DNA of 64,000 bases from Streptomyces sp. CB02261 (lineage in GTDB: Bacteria; Actinomycetota; Actinomycetes; Streptomycetales; Streptomycetaceae). The position numbers were made by a program, and so were the translations under genes. The DNA lies in NCBI RefSeq assembly GCF_001905665.1, contig NZ_LIVX01000005.1, positions 549,690 to 613,689 of the forward strand, in the 5' to 3' direction. The notes under the pieces were generated by a model, which was given only the letters and a program-made list of their open reading frames with translations, was not told the DNA's origin and searched no databases. This document shows, piece by piece, positions 43,099 to 52,600 of the stretch. How positions within the stretch are numbered: the stretch's first letter is position 1; every line of letters begins with the position of its first letter.

Positions 43099-43767
43099 GC
43101 CTAACTGATCGTTTCAGAATGAAACGCTTGGCCAGAGATTTGCGCACTGCGATGATGCGGACCCGACTGGGTGGTGGGGGATGGGGACACCAGATGCCGC
43201 GATGGCAGCTCTTGCATGGAGACGTCCTGGTCGGTGAGCTCAGCGAGTACGGCTGTGATCAGCCATTCTTCCTATTGCCGCCGGTCAGCGTGACGGCGAG
43301 CGGGGTTCCGTAGCGGTCGACGATCAGGTGGTGCTTGGAGCCCGGGCGGGCACGGTCGACAGGCGAGGGGCCGACATGATCCCCCCTTTGAGGGCCCGAA
43401 CATGAGAGCCGTCCACGGAGCAGTCGTCCAGGTCCACGGCGTGCAGGCGTGGCCAGACACCGGCCTCGGTCCAGTCCCGCGGCCGGCGCCAGGGTCACCC
43501 CGGAGCAGCCCACGGTCTCGGCCGGGACATCGCGCCACGCGACACCGGTCCGCAGCACGAACAGGATTCCGGCGAGCGCCACACGGTCGGGAACACGCAG
43601 CCGTCCGGGATACCGGCGGCGCCGTTCGGGAGCGGGCGGCAGGAGCGTAACCACCCGCTCCCACAGGACGTCAGGAACAAGATCAGCACGCACCCGGACA
43701 CCCTGCCGACCAAGATCGTCGGACACAAGACCCACAGCTCAACTCATTCTGAAACGATCAGTAAGGC
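43099..43767. mobile_element. Short IS element with 24-bp inverted ends and a gutted transposase
   Basis: The ends are GCCTAACTGATCGTTTCAGA (from 43099) and its complement (to 43767), matching at 23 of 24 bases. Between them is an IS5-type transposase gene that lacks its C-terminal half. About 130 bases of other sequence fill the rest. The 669-bp element has lost the catalytic Glu region, so it can move only with help. Confidence 0.75.
43259..43735 (-). pseudogene. IS5-family transposase, frameshifted and truncated
   Basis: The start reads VPDVLWERVVTLLPPAPERR, then RVALAGILFVLRTGVAWRDV, as in IS5-group transposases. A frameshift follows, and the DDE Asp region (DLDDCSVDGSHVRALKGG) lies in another frame before the first frame resumes with ARPGSKHHLIVDRYGTPLAV. 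It ends in TLTGGNRKNG, where the family continues for about 120 residues. Confidence 0.75.
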
Positions 43768-43999
43768 TTGTCCCGCAAGTCTCGGTGGCTGACGTCGGAA
43801 CATGCAAGGTGGCTCAGTGTCTGTTTGAAAGCTCAAGGTGGAAGCCGCTTGCAAGTTTGATGTCGGCGTAGAGCCCGGTGTCCCTGTCCCGCAGCAAGAT
43901 TGGGGTGATGACCGTTGACCTTCCATACGCAGCATGCTCTTTGGCAGCAAATTCCCCAAGGCCAGGGGCGCTCCGGCTGGGTCGCGTAGGTTCGTAGTC

Positions 44000-45061
44000 A
44001 TGATCATGCGTATACGCGGTGTCGTTCTGCCTGAGCGCGAGGAGCGCACGTTCTGGGTCGACGGAGAGCGGCTGCGGACTGAGCCGCCTGCTGGGGCGGC
44101 AGCGAAGCAAGTGGAGACCGTTGTGGACGGCGGATGGCTGCTGCCGGGACTTGTCGACGTCCACACGCATCCGGGAGCGGAGAGTCCGGATGACAGGTTC
44201 GACGAGGCGTTGTTGCGGCGGCACTTGTCGGAGCACCGGGATGCGGGCGTGCTGTTGGTGCGGACACCGGGGACCGCGGAGCGGATGCCTGGCTGGGTCG
44301 ACACAGAACCCGATTTGCCGCGCGTCCGATCGGCGGGGCAGTGGCTGGCGACGCCGGGGCGTTTCTTCCCTGGGGCAGGGCGGCATGTTGGTGAGCACGA
44401 GTTGGCGGGGGCAGCGGTTGAGGAGGCCACGGCCTCGTCGGGCTGGTGCAAGGTCATCGGTGACTGGCGGTGGGACGAGCCTGCTGTGCCTCTGGATGTG
44501 CTGAAGGCGACCGTGGATGCGGTTCATGCTGTCGGTGGGCGGGTCGCCGTGCACTGCCAGACCGGTGAGGGCTCGCGAAACGCTGTCCTGGCCGGAGCCG
44601 ACAGCCTTGAACACGGGATGCACCTCGATCCGGATCTCTTGGACCTGATGGCCGGGCAGGGCACCGCGTACATACCCACTCTCTCGGCGTTCGCCGAGAG
44701 TGCGGAGGTCTGGAGGGGCCGCGAGTCCAGCGCGAAGCGCTCGAGCTGGCTCCTCGGCTGGCAAGGCATGATCGACAATGTGCGTCTGGCGCACGAATCG
44801 GGTGTCACAGTCCTCGCCGGGACGGACACCTTCCCGTGTGGCACGGTTGCCACGGAGTCTCAATGGCTGCTTCGGGCGGGGATGCCGGCGGAGGAAGCGC
44901 TCGGGGCTGCTTCATGGACGGCACGGGACTGGCTGGGGCTACCTGGTCTGATAGATGGAGCGCCCGCCGATCTCGTCGCGTATGACCGGGACCCTGCTGC
45001 GGAGCCAGAGGTTCTCGGACGACCAATGCGCGTGATTCTGCGGGGCCAGGTCATGCGCTGA
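44000..45061 (+). CDS. Amidohydrolase family protein
   Basis: A 353-residue metal-dependent hydrolase. The motif VDGGWLLPGLVDVHTHPGAE gives the H-x-H metal pair; VAVHCQTGEGSRNAVLAGAD and LEHGMHL supply the further His ligands; GVTVLAGTDTFPCG holds the catalytic Asp. It ends with the usual small beta-sandwich (GAPADLVAYDRDPAAEPEVL). Relatives include imidazolonepropionase-like and cyclic-amidase enzymes. The substrate is unknown. A second ATG lies two codons later. Confidence 0.88.
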   Translation: MIMRIRGVVLPEREERTFWVDGERLRTEPPAGAAAKQVETVVDGGWLLPGLVDVHTHPGAESPDDRFDEALLRRHLSEHRDAGVLLVRTPGTAERMPGWVDTEPDLPRVRSAGQWLATPGRFFPGAGRHVGEHELAGAAVEEATASSGWCKVIGDWRWDEPAVPLDVLKATVDAVHAVGGRVAVHCQTGEGSRNAVLAGADSLEHGMHLDPDLLDLMAGQGTAYIPTLSAFAESAEVWRGRESSAKRSSWLLGWQGMIDNVRLAHESGVTVLAGTDTFPCGTVATESQWLLRAGMPAEEALGAASWTARDWLGLPGLIDGAPADLVAYDRDPAAEPEVLGRPMRVILRGQVMR

Positions 45062-45170
45062 CCACGTGCGTGTTCATTGGCGGGATGACGCAGTAGGGCA
45101 CACCTGCGTGGATCTGCGGCTAGTGTCGGTCTTCACTACGGGGCGGCCCACGAATCCGCGCGCTGTGGGC

Positions 45171-45653
45171 CTACGGTGCAGTCTTCCCCGCATCCTTGGT
45201 GAAGGTGATCTCCCGGCTGCAAGGGATTTCGATGTCGTCCGATACGCAGAGGGTGCTGCCACCCTTCGTGACATTGAGATTGATCAGGCACTGCCCTTGC
45301 GGAGCTCCCTCGAAGGAGAGGTTGATCGTGTCTCCGGCCGTGTACTTGTCGAGCACGGCGGAGGAATCGGCGTGGCCCGGCTCGGACCCCCAGAAGCCCC
45401 ACCTGCCCGTCCTTGTGCCTCCTTGCGGGCACTCGCTGCCCTCGGACACGTTCCGCCAGTTGACTCCGGAGGTCGTGAAACTGCGGTTCGTCTTCAGCTC
45501 CACGACGCCCCCATCGCTCCCCTTCCATACTCCGGCGGCTTCACTGTCTGAGACCGCAAAGAGCGGGACATCGGTGGCGCAGGAGGCAACCGAGCAAGCG
45601 GCGACGACGCAGAGCCCCAGCCGCAGCGTGCCTCTTGATATGACGGAAAGCAT
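45171..45653 (-). CDS. Secreted lipoprotein
   Basis: A 160-residue protein from the ATG at 45653. A signal peptide (LRLGLCVVAACSVASC) ends in a lipobox with the lipid Cys in VASC-A. The mature part reads AAGVWKGSDGGVVELKTNRS, then GRWGFWGSEPGHADSSAVLD and CLINLNVTKGGSTLCVSDDI. Four Cys residues suggest disulphides. The family is not recognised. It converges with the amidohydrolase. Confidence 0.8.
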   Translation of the reverse strand: MLSVISRGTLRLGLCVVAACSVASCATDVPLFAVSDSEAAGVWKGSDGGVVELKTNRSFTTSGVNWRNVSEGSECPQGGTRTGRWGFWGSEPGHADSSAVLDKYTAGDTINLSFEGAPQGQCLINLNVTKGGSTLCVSDDIEIPCSREITFTKDAGKTAP

Positions 45654-45916
45654 CTGTGTCCGGGTTCCCTCAGGATCGAGGGCGGGCCACTGAGGGCTCG
45701 CCCGCGACCGTGTCGATCGGAGAGTCAACGTCGGGGTGAAGCTGTATCTCGCCCGCGTGGTGTGTCGGCCGCAGGCCGCTCCGCAAGGGACGCCGCGTCT
45801 GTACCACCCTAATGCGGACGCCACGGTGAAGCTCAAGAGGTCGCGCCGACTGGTCGTTGGTACGCCTCCCACGTGCCCGGTGACCGCGGGCGCGGGGGCA
45901 CAACGCGCTTCGGTAG

Positions 45917-46199
45917 CTACGGCGCCGGGGTGTAGTGGACGACCGTCTTCTCGTACGGCCGCCGGCGTAGACGTTGATGGTGTCGATCTCGTTCTGGTCG
46001 GCGGTAAGGCCCCAGCGGGGCTTGGTCGCGGTCCAATCGGCGAGGTAGCGGCAGGTGGTGTTCGGGGCCGGCGGCATCCATGTGGCCGGGTCCTGGTCGG
46101 CCGTCTGTCGGTTCGTGCGCGCGGTGACGGCGACGAGGCTGGTGGCCGCGTCCTGGTCGTCTGCGTACGCCTCGCGTCGCTTCGCGTCCCAGCCGGAGG
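45917..46199 (-). pseudogene. C-terminal half of an HNH nuclease (GmrSD/DUF1524 type)
   Basis: The leftward sequence reads PGASGWDAKRREAYADDQDA, VAVTARTNRQTADQDPATWM, PPAPNTTCRYLADWTATKPR and WGLTADQNEIDTINVYAG; after a one-base shift it ends YEKTVVHYTPAP. This is the C-terminal part of secreted actinobacterial HNH nucleases. Its N-terminal half with the catalytic motif lies just beyond, on the other strand (46229-46455). Confidence 0.75.
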
Positions 46200-46228
46200 C
46201 ACCGGGATGAGACGTCGAACGCGATCCG

Positions 46229-46455
46229 ATGCCGGACGTACGCGAGAAGTGCGGCCCGCCTCATGCTGCAGGTCATCGCCGGCTGCGCGCCATCGAGTCC
46301 CAGCCGCCAACCCGACCGGGGCAAGCCGCGCCGTCGGTCGAGGCCGGCTGCAAGCTGAGCGAGGGCGAGTGGCTCTCCTGCTACGACGAGCAGGAGGTTA
46401 CCGACCCGGCGAAGCTCGACATCGACCACATGGTCCCCCTCGCTGAGCCCTGGGA
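46229..46455 (+). pseudogene. N-terminal half of the same HNH nuclease, inverted
   Basis: The rightward frame contains AGCKLSEGEWLSCYDEQEVT and DPAKLDIDHMVPLAE. The D-I-D-H-x-V-P-L-A-E motif is the catalytic beta-beta-alpha metal site of this family, which should run straight into G-A-S-G-W as found at 46199 on the opposite strand. Flipping about 46200-46455 would rebuild the gene. Confidence 0.7.
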
Positions 46456-46616
46456 GCCGATGCCCGGCATGCTGGCAATGATGGCGGCCTGCTCGTGGGC
46501 GCGGAAGGAAGCCTCGATCCGCTGCCTCCTTGAGCACTTCGGCGGCGATCTCCTGGAGGCGCTGAGAGGTGGCGCCCTGCTCCTGGCCTCGAAGTGCCGC
46601 CACGGCGGCGACATGG
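46441..46616 (-). mobile_element. Middle part of an IS110-type transposase, inverted
   Basis: The leftward strand reads VAALRGQEQGATSQRLQEIA, AEVLKEA, then after a one-base shift RIEASFRAHEQAAIIASMPG and IG. This is the segment just before the transposase_20 domain in IS110 proteins. Its continuation is on the plus strand from 46608. Confidence 0.65.
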
Positions 46617-46969
46617 ATCTCTTCGGCAGCCCTGATCGCCTGGCGACCTACGCTGGCCTGGCACCGGCTCCCAGGGACTCAGGCAATGGCAGCGGCGACC
46701 GTCACCGCCCCAAGCGATACCACCGACGTCTGCAACGGGCCCTGTTCCTTGCCGCCATGAGCAGCATCACCTGCTGCTCGGAATCACGCCGGTACTACGA
46801 CCGCAAACGGGCCGAGGGCAAGAGGCACTCCCAGGCAGTCCTGGCGCTGGCCAGGCGACGGGTCAACGTGCTGTGGGCACTTCTCCGAGACCAGCGGCAC
46901 TACGAACCCATGCCACCGGCGGCAACCGCCCCTCAGGGCTTCTCGTCGCGCAAACCTGATCGACGATAG
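46608..46969 (+). mobile_element. C-terminal domain of an IS110-family transposase
   Basis: The rightward frame reads GDMDLFGSPDRLATYAGLAP, APRDSGNGSGDRHRPKRYHR and YDRKRAEGKRHSQAVLALAR, RRVNVLWALLRD. This is the transposase_20 (serine-containing) domain of IS110/IS116 elements. The N-terminal RuvC-like DEDD domain is missing. Confidence 0.85.
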
Positions 46970-47024
46970 CCGACTTCTCAGAGAGGATCCCATCAGCATG
47001 GACCGATGACGCTGAGGAGCCCCT

Positions 47025-47443
47025 GTGATCACGCAAGGAGTACAGGTCACAGGCCGGTGCGGTGTCTGCGGAGGCACCACGACCTGCGATGTCGGTCATT
47101 CTTCGACAACGGCATGCTCTGCTGGGGCACCGAAGGACGATGCTCAGACTGCCTGAACGGGTGGTGCGAGCAGGACAGCGGACCCGTCACACCCGAGAAC
47201 ATTCGACAAGTTCTGCTGCAAGTACCCGGGGCGGCACGGCTTCGCCTGTCCGGAGACTTGCTGAGCCTTGCTCCCGTGCTGCAGGCCCTCCGCAATGCGC
47301 GAGAACTGTCCCTGGGCGAAGCACGGGTGCAGGCCACGCAACTTGCCGAGACCGCTCTCATCGGCACGCTCGTTGAGATGGAGATTCTGGCGGTTCACCT
47401 TCGGAGACGATCCGTCGCGGTGAGCGTTGAACCAGCGGCATAA
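47025..47443 (+). pseudogene. Cys-rich conserved protein, one frameshift
   Basis: The GTG at 47025 has GAGGAG seven bases upstream and begins VITQGVQVTGRCGVCGGTTT. Near 47098 one base is missing; the other frame then continues SFFDNGMLCWGTEGRCSDCL, GWCEQDSGPVTPENIRQVLL and RARLRLSGD-like sequence to the stop at 47443. The combined protein would be about 139 residues with Cys pairs for zinc. The role is unknown; gene size and the frequent finding of such proteins beside toxins suggest a regulator or immunity factor, weakly. Confidence 0.55.
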
Positions 47444-47716
47444 CCCCGGCCGGACAGCACCCGCAACGGCTTGACACTGGCATTGAGAAGTCCTTCAGGT
47501 GCACCTTGAGGTCGCTGTGTACCGTGCTCCGGCCTGCTGCAAGAAGCCATTGCCTGAATGCCCTCCCACCGTGCCCAACCTCCAATGATGCGTCGCGCCG
47601 TCGTGACCCTGGTGACGGTTCGCCGTGGACGGGCGGGTCCTCAGTGGCGTAGCTTCCCTCTGCACGCAGGTCTGCGGGCACATTCCAGTCCCACACCCGT
47701 AGGGGGCCGCACCGCC

Positions 47717-48406
47717 ATGTCCACTTCCCCTCTCGGTGTTCTGCGCCCACGCCCCGGCCTGCCCGCCCAGGTGTCAGGTCCCAGACGCGCCTTGCTCGTT
47801 GCGGTGTGTGTGCTGCTCGTGGCCGTTGCTGTATGTGATCTGTTCGCCCTTTACACCGGTCTCCTGATTCACTCTGCGGTACGGGGAAGCGGCGGCTTTG
47901 TGTTCGCCCAGCAGGACGAACTGGAGGCGGCAAACGCCCTGTTCAGAATGGTGCACCGGTTCCACGCTCCGGCGTTTCTGGCCTGCGCCGTGGTCTTCGT
48001 CACCTGGTTCCATCGGATGCGGCGGGCCGCCGGAGCGCTGGCGCCGGACGGCTTCAGACGGGGAACCGGCTGGGCGATCGGAGCTTGGTTCGTTCCTGTG
48101 GCATTTCTGTGGATGCCGTACCGGATCGCTGTCGAGATGTGGGCCGCCTGCCTGCGGGGGCCCGGCCGCGGGGCGGGCGCCGGCGCCGCCTTCTGGCCGG
48201 TAAACCTCTGGTGGGGTACTTTCGCCGGTTCGCTTCTGCTCCGTTGGTGTTCCGGGTACCTCCATGACCGGGCTCACGGTCTCGCCGAGATGGTGGACGC
48301 GGTGACCCTGGGAATGACGGGCGATGCGCTGAACGTCGTTGCGGCAGGCGCGGCGGGGTACTTCGTCGTCAGGCTGACCCGCATGCAGGCCGCTGCCGGC
48401 CACTGA
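47717..48406 (+). CDS. DUF4328 membrane protein
   Basis: A 229-residue protein with five to six membrane helices: RALLVAVCVLLVAVAVCDLF, FLACAVVFVTWFHRMRRAAG, then GTGWAIGAWFVPVAFLWMPY and LNVVAAGAAGYFVVRLT. The F-x-x-W-F-x-R and P-V-x-x-x-W-x-P-Y motifs define DUF4328. The ATG at 47717 has AGGGGG upstream. No function is known for the family. Confidence 0.85.
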   Translation: MSTSPLGVLRPRPGLPAQVSGPRRALLVAVCVLLVAVAVCDLFALYTGLLIHSAVRGSGGFVFAQQDELEAANALFRMVHRFHAPAFLACAVVFVTWFHRMRRAAGALAPDGFRRGTGWAIGAWFVPVAFLWMPYRIAVEMWAACLRGPGRGAGAGAAFWPVNLWWGTFAGSLLLRWCSGYLHDRAHGLAEMVDAVTLGMTGDALNVVAAGAAGYFVVRLTRMQAAAGH

Positions 48407-49532
48407 CGGGGCTGCCTAACCGGACTACCCGACTCATGGCTTGCCGGTCGGCTTGGCGGCTGGAACACCTACGACCGGCCTGGGGGTGGGGGGACCTCGC
48501 TTGCCCGGGACTGGAGCGATGTCCTCTGACAGCAAGCCTCAGCGCGACTGCCGCTGAGGCCGTCCCGGTGACGGAGGGGGCTCTTCACAGTCTGAACCAG
48601 CGGTGCGGCGCCATGAACACGTTCGTGTCGGTCTCCTCGTCCCGCAGATATCTGCTCCGGTGCTCGGCAGTCCGGCCAAGTTGATGGGACTCGATGGCGC
48701 GCAGGCGGCGAGTGCGGCCTCAGCGGTCTTGTCAGACGGCTCTCGTGCTATCCCCTTGATCCCGATCCTTTCGGCACGGCGACCTTCTGTCACGCTCTGG
48801 GCCATGAGCCGGTCCATGTCGTGGAGGCGCACAGTGGGCCGGTGCAGGTCGCCGCCTGGCCTGCGTGGGCTCGAGAGGTCGTCTTGCCTGTCGAGTCGAG
48901 GCGGGCGGCTGGAGCCATCATCGGACCCGTGTTCAGCGACCCTGCGCGGCCCGCCTGATGAGCAGGGAACATCTGTCGAGACTTGTGGTGGCGCTCGTAG
49001 CACCGAGAAGCCGGTGGGCGATAGCTGCGAGCCGGAGGGGCCTTGCAGACTCTGTGCTGGTAGGCGCTTGGGGCCATCATTTGATGGCTTGAAGCTACGA
49101 CAGCCGGTGGTGAGTCGATACGTTGGTGGGTTAAGGCCCGCAGAACCACCAGCACCTCGGCGTGACGAAGTCGCCGGAAGTGACTTCACCGGACAACTCG
49201 TGAGCATCTCCGGGAAGATGCTGCGGTTGTCGAGTTTGAGGGCGCCCTGAGTTCAGTCTGTCCCAGCTGTTCCTTGGTGCAGATGATGCGCCCGGCGCGG
49301 GATGCGGCGGCCTGCTGCGGTGCCTGCTGTGCGTGGAGACCTGACAGATAGTTCCCCGCGACCCCGATGATTTATGTGGCGTGCGTCACCCCGAATTAGG
49401 GCGTGTGTCCGATTCGGTTGGGGTGGTCGGTCGGAGATGTCTGATCTATGTCGGCGGCTGCGGCGTGTTTCCGCTGGTCAAGTCCTTTGACGAGGTGCTG
49501 CTCGAGGCGTTGGATCCCCTGACACAGGAAGA
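48407..49532. other. 1.1-kb stretch without a supported gene
   Basis: Coding-like frames are short and interrupted. One frame near 48790-48960 (GHEPVHVVEAHSGPVQVAAW, then ESRRAAGAIIGPVFSD) could be a decayed gene on the plus strand. Nothing was recognised. Confidence 0.4.
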
Positions 49533-49581
49533 TCACATGAAGGACTTTAGATCTTCACTTCACATGCATGTAGGTCACATG
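49533..49581. promoter_or_regulatory. Three TCACATG repeats upstream of the LamG-RHS locus
   Basis: TCACATG occurs at 49533, 49560 and 49575 in an AT-richer patch 50-98 bases upstream of the LamG start. The region also has overlapping inverted motifs (ATGCAT). It is a likely promoter/operator. Confidence 0.45.
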
Positions 49582-49630
49582 TCATGCCGGGCCGTGCGTA
49601 TTTCGGGTCCGGTTGAGCTGCGGGTGGGGA

Positions 49631-52600
49631 ATGAACGTGAGATCGGGGCGTGCTCGGCACGCCCGAAGAACAGGGCGAGTACTCGCTCTGACAGCGGCCT
49701 GGGCCTTGTTGGTAGGTGCCGCACCAGCTCTGACTGTCAGTCCTGCCCTGGCGGATGACGTTCCGGTGACTGCTCTGACGGAGTCGGAGCAGGCGCTGAA
49801 GGAAGCGGCAGCCGCAGGTGCCCGGGTGGAGGTCGTGGGGGAGCGGACGGAGCGGGAGACCGTGTTCGCGAACCCCGATGGTGCGACGTTCACGCTGGAG
49901 AAGTCGATCGCTCCAGTCCGCGTAGACACGGGGAGCGGCTGGACGCGACCGGACGCGACGCTCGTACGCCGGGAGGACGGGTCGATCGGTCCGAAGGCCG
50001 CCGTGGTGGACCTGTCGTTCTCCGGCGGCGGTTCAGGCGAGAGCCTGGTGACGATGGGGCAGGACGGCCGATCGGTATCGATGGGCTGGCCCGGCCGCCT
50101 GCCTGAGCCGCGCCTCGACGGCGAGCGTGCCGTCTATGAGAACGTCCTGCCGGATGTGAACCTGATCCTGACCGCGACGGTCGAGGGCTTCCGCCAGGTG
50201 CTGGAGGTCGAGACTCCCGCGGCTGCGGTACTGCCGGAGCTCAAGTCGATCGAGTACGGGCTGAAGGCGGACGGGCTGCGCCTGCGCGAGGGTGCGGTGG
50301 GCAGTGTCGAGGCTCTGGACGGCAACGGCCGGGTGGTGTTCCGTTCGCCGACCGCCCGGATGTGGAACTCGGCCGGCGATGACGGCGTCGAGCCACCGGT
50401 TGCGGGGACAGGCACGCAGGCTGCGGGCTTCCGGGAGATCTCCGGCGTCTCCGCCGACCCGGCGCCCGAGCCGGTAGCCCCCCTTCAGGAGGGCGACCCG
50501 CTGGCAGGGCCGGGGGCCGGCGACGCCGCCGCACTGATGGATGTCGACCTGAAGCCGGGCTCGTTGACGGTCACACCCGCCGCTGACCTGGTCACGGGTA
50601 CCGACGCGGAGGACTTCCCCCTCTACATCGACCCGTCGGCGGAGATGAACGAGGCGGAGCGGACGGTGCTGTCCTCGGATGGCGACGTCTTCTACAACTT
50701 CTCCGGCGGCGACAACGGCATGAGTGTCGGCAAGTGCGGCAGCGCGGTGGTCAACGGCGTGACGTACTACTGCGGCTCCGGCTACGTGAACCGCATGTAC
50801 TTCGAGTTCGTCCCCACCAACCTCCAGGGCAAGCACGTCCTGGACGCCACCTTCCGCGTGACCGAGACGTGGTCGTTCTCCTGCAACCCGCGCTGGGTGA
50901 ACCTGAAGCGCACCGAACCCATCTCCCAGTCCTCCCGGTGGCCGGGCCCCACAGCACTGGACCACATAGGCGACCGCTACGTCTCAGCAGGCCGGGGAAC
51001 ATTGTGCTCGCCCTCGCAGCCGCGCGCCCCGATCGAGTTCAACGACAACCCGGACGAGCCGGATGAGAACCTGACGGCCACCGCCAAGTCGTTCGCCGAC
51101 GGCAAGCTCAGCGTCCTGACCCTGCGGCTGTCGGCACAGGACGAGACGGACACCGACGCATGGAAGCGCTTCGACGACGACGCCGTCCTCACCGTCACCT
51201 ACATGAGCAAGCCCGCGACACCGGCCGAGTACGGACTGCTGTCGGGATCCGCGTCGGGTTCCACCCAGATCTGCAGTAAGACCGAGGGGTCACCGACGAC
51301 TATCTCCGACCCCACGCCGCTCATCGTGGCGACCCCCCGGGTGGTTCCCGGCGGCGAGAGCGCCGCGATGCTGCGGGTGTACTTCGACGTCGACGCCAAG
51401 AACGCTGACGGCACCTGGTCCGACGCACCGGAACCGACAACAGGATCGTTGGCCCCGACAGCGGGCCACGTCGCCTACAGCACCACGTTGAAGGATTTTC
51501 CCAACCAGGTGAAGGACTGGAACGTCGCCCTCAAGGAGGGCACCCGCTACCGCTACCGCGCCTTCACCCAGTCCTTCCCCAACACCTCCTACACCGGGAC
51601 ACTCAGCAGTGGCCCCACCCCCTGGTGCTATTTCAAGGTTGACTCCACCGCCCCCAAGCCACCGGTCGTCACGTTCGGGACCCCCTACTCCGAGTGCGTG
51701 ACCGGAGGGTCTTGTGTGCCTGCCGGCGAGCCGGGGAAGCCAGGCACAGTCACCTTCAGCCCTGCCTCCGGCGACGTGAACACTGACTATCAGTATCGGC
51801 TGTCCCCGGGTGGGGCCTGGAGCGGGTGGAAGCCTGCGGTTTCCGGCTCCTACACCGCCACCATCACCCCTCCGATATCCGGCACCTTCGTTTTGAACGT
51901 TGCGGCCAGGGACGCCCAGGCGCGTGTCGGTGAGAGAGCCGTCAAGTTCCTGGTGAAGGAGGGAAGCGGGCCCGTCGGCCGCTGGAGCTTCAATGAGTCG
52001 TCCGGTGTCGCGTACGACAGCTCGACGACGGATCCCGCCTTGCAGAACAACCTGACGCTCACCACATCCGGAGCCACCCGAACCGACCATGGCCGCCGCG
52101 GCGAGCTTGCGGCACCAGTCGGTACGGAGCCCAAGGAGGACAGGGCGCTGTCTCTGTCGAGCACGAGCCATGGAGCTGCATCGACCGCCAAGCAGGTGAT
52201 CGAGACACTGTCGCCTTACACCGTCACGGCTTGGGCCCGGCTTGATGCTGCCGGCTCTCTCAACGCCACCGTCCTCGGGCAGAACGGCAACCGGCACAGC
52301 GCCTTCTACATGGGCTACTGCGCGAACGTGAAGACCTGGTGCGTCCGGCTGCCCGAGGCGGACTCCGACTCGGCCTCCCTCTCGACCCAGCGAATCGACG
52401 CAGTGCAGTCGCCGCAGCTCGGGGCCTGGACCCACCTTGGCCTCGTGGTGGATCCAAGCCCGACGAAGAAGACGATCTCCTTCTACGTCAATGGTGTCCT
52501 GCAGGACAAAAGCAAGCCGTTTGTCACCGGTGCCTGGGCATCCACAGGCGGTCTGCAGGTCGGACGGGCCAAGTACGCCGGTGCCTACGGCGACTACTTC

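Noticed and set aside
43814..43930. Short leftward frame ending GLYADIKLASGFHLELSNRH
   Set aside because: It may be the end of a lost gene, but there is no start, no family match and it lies right behind the IS end. Not strong enough to list.
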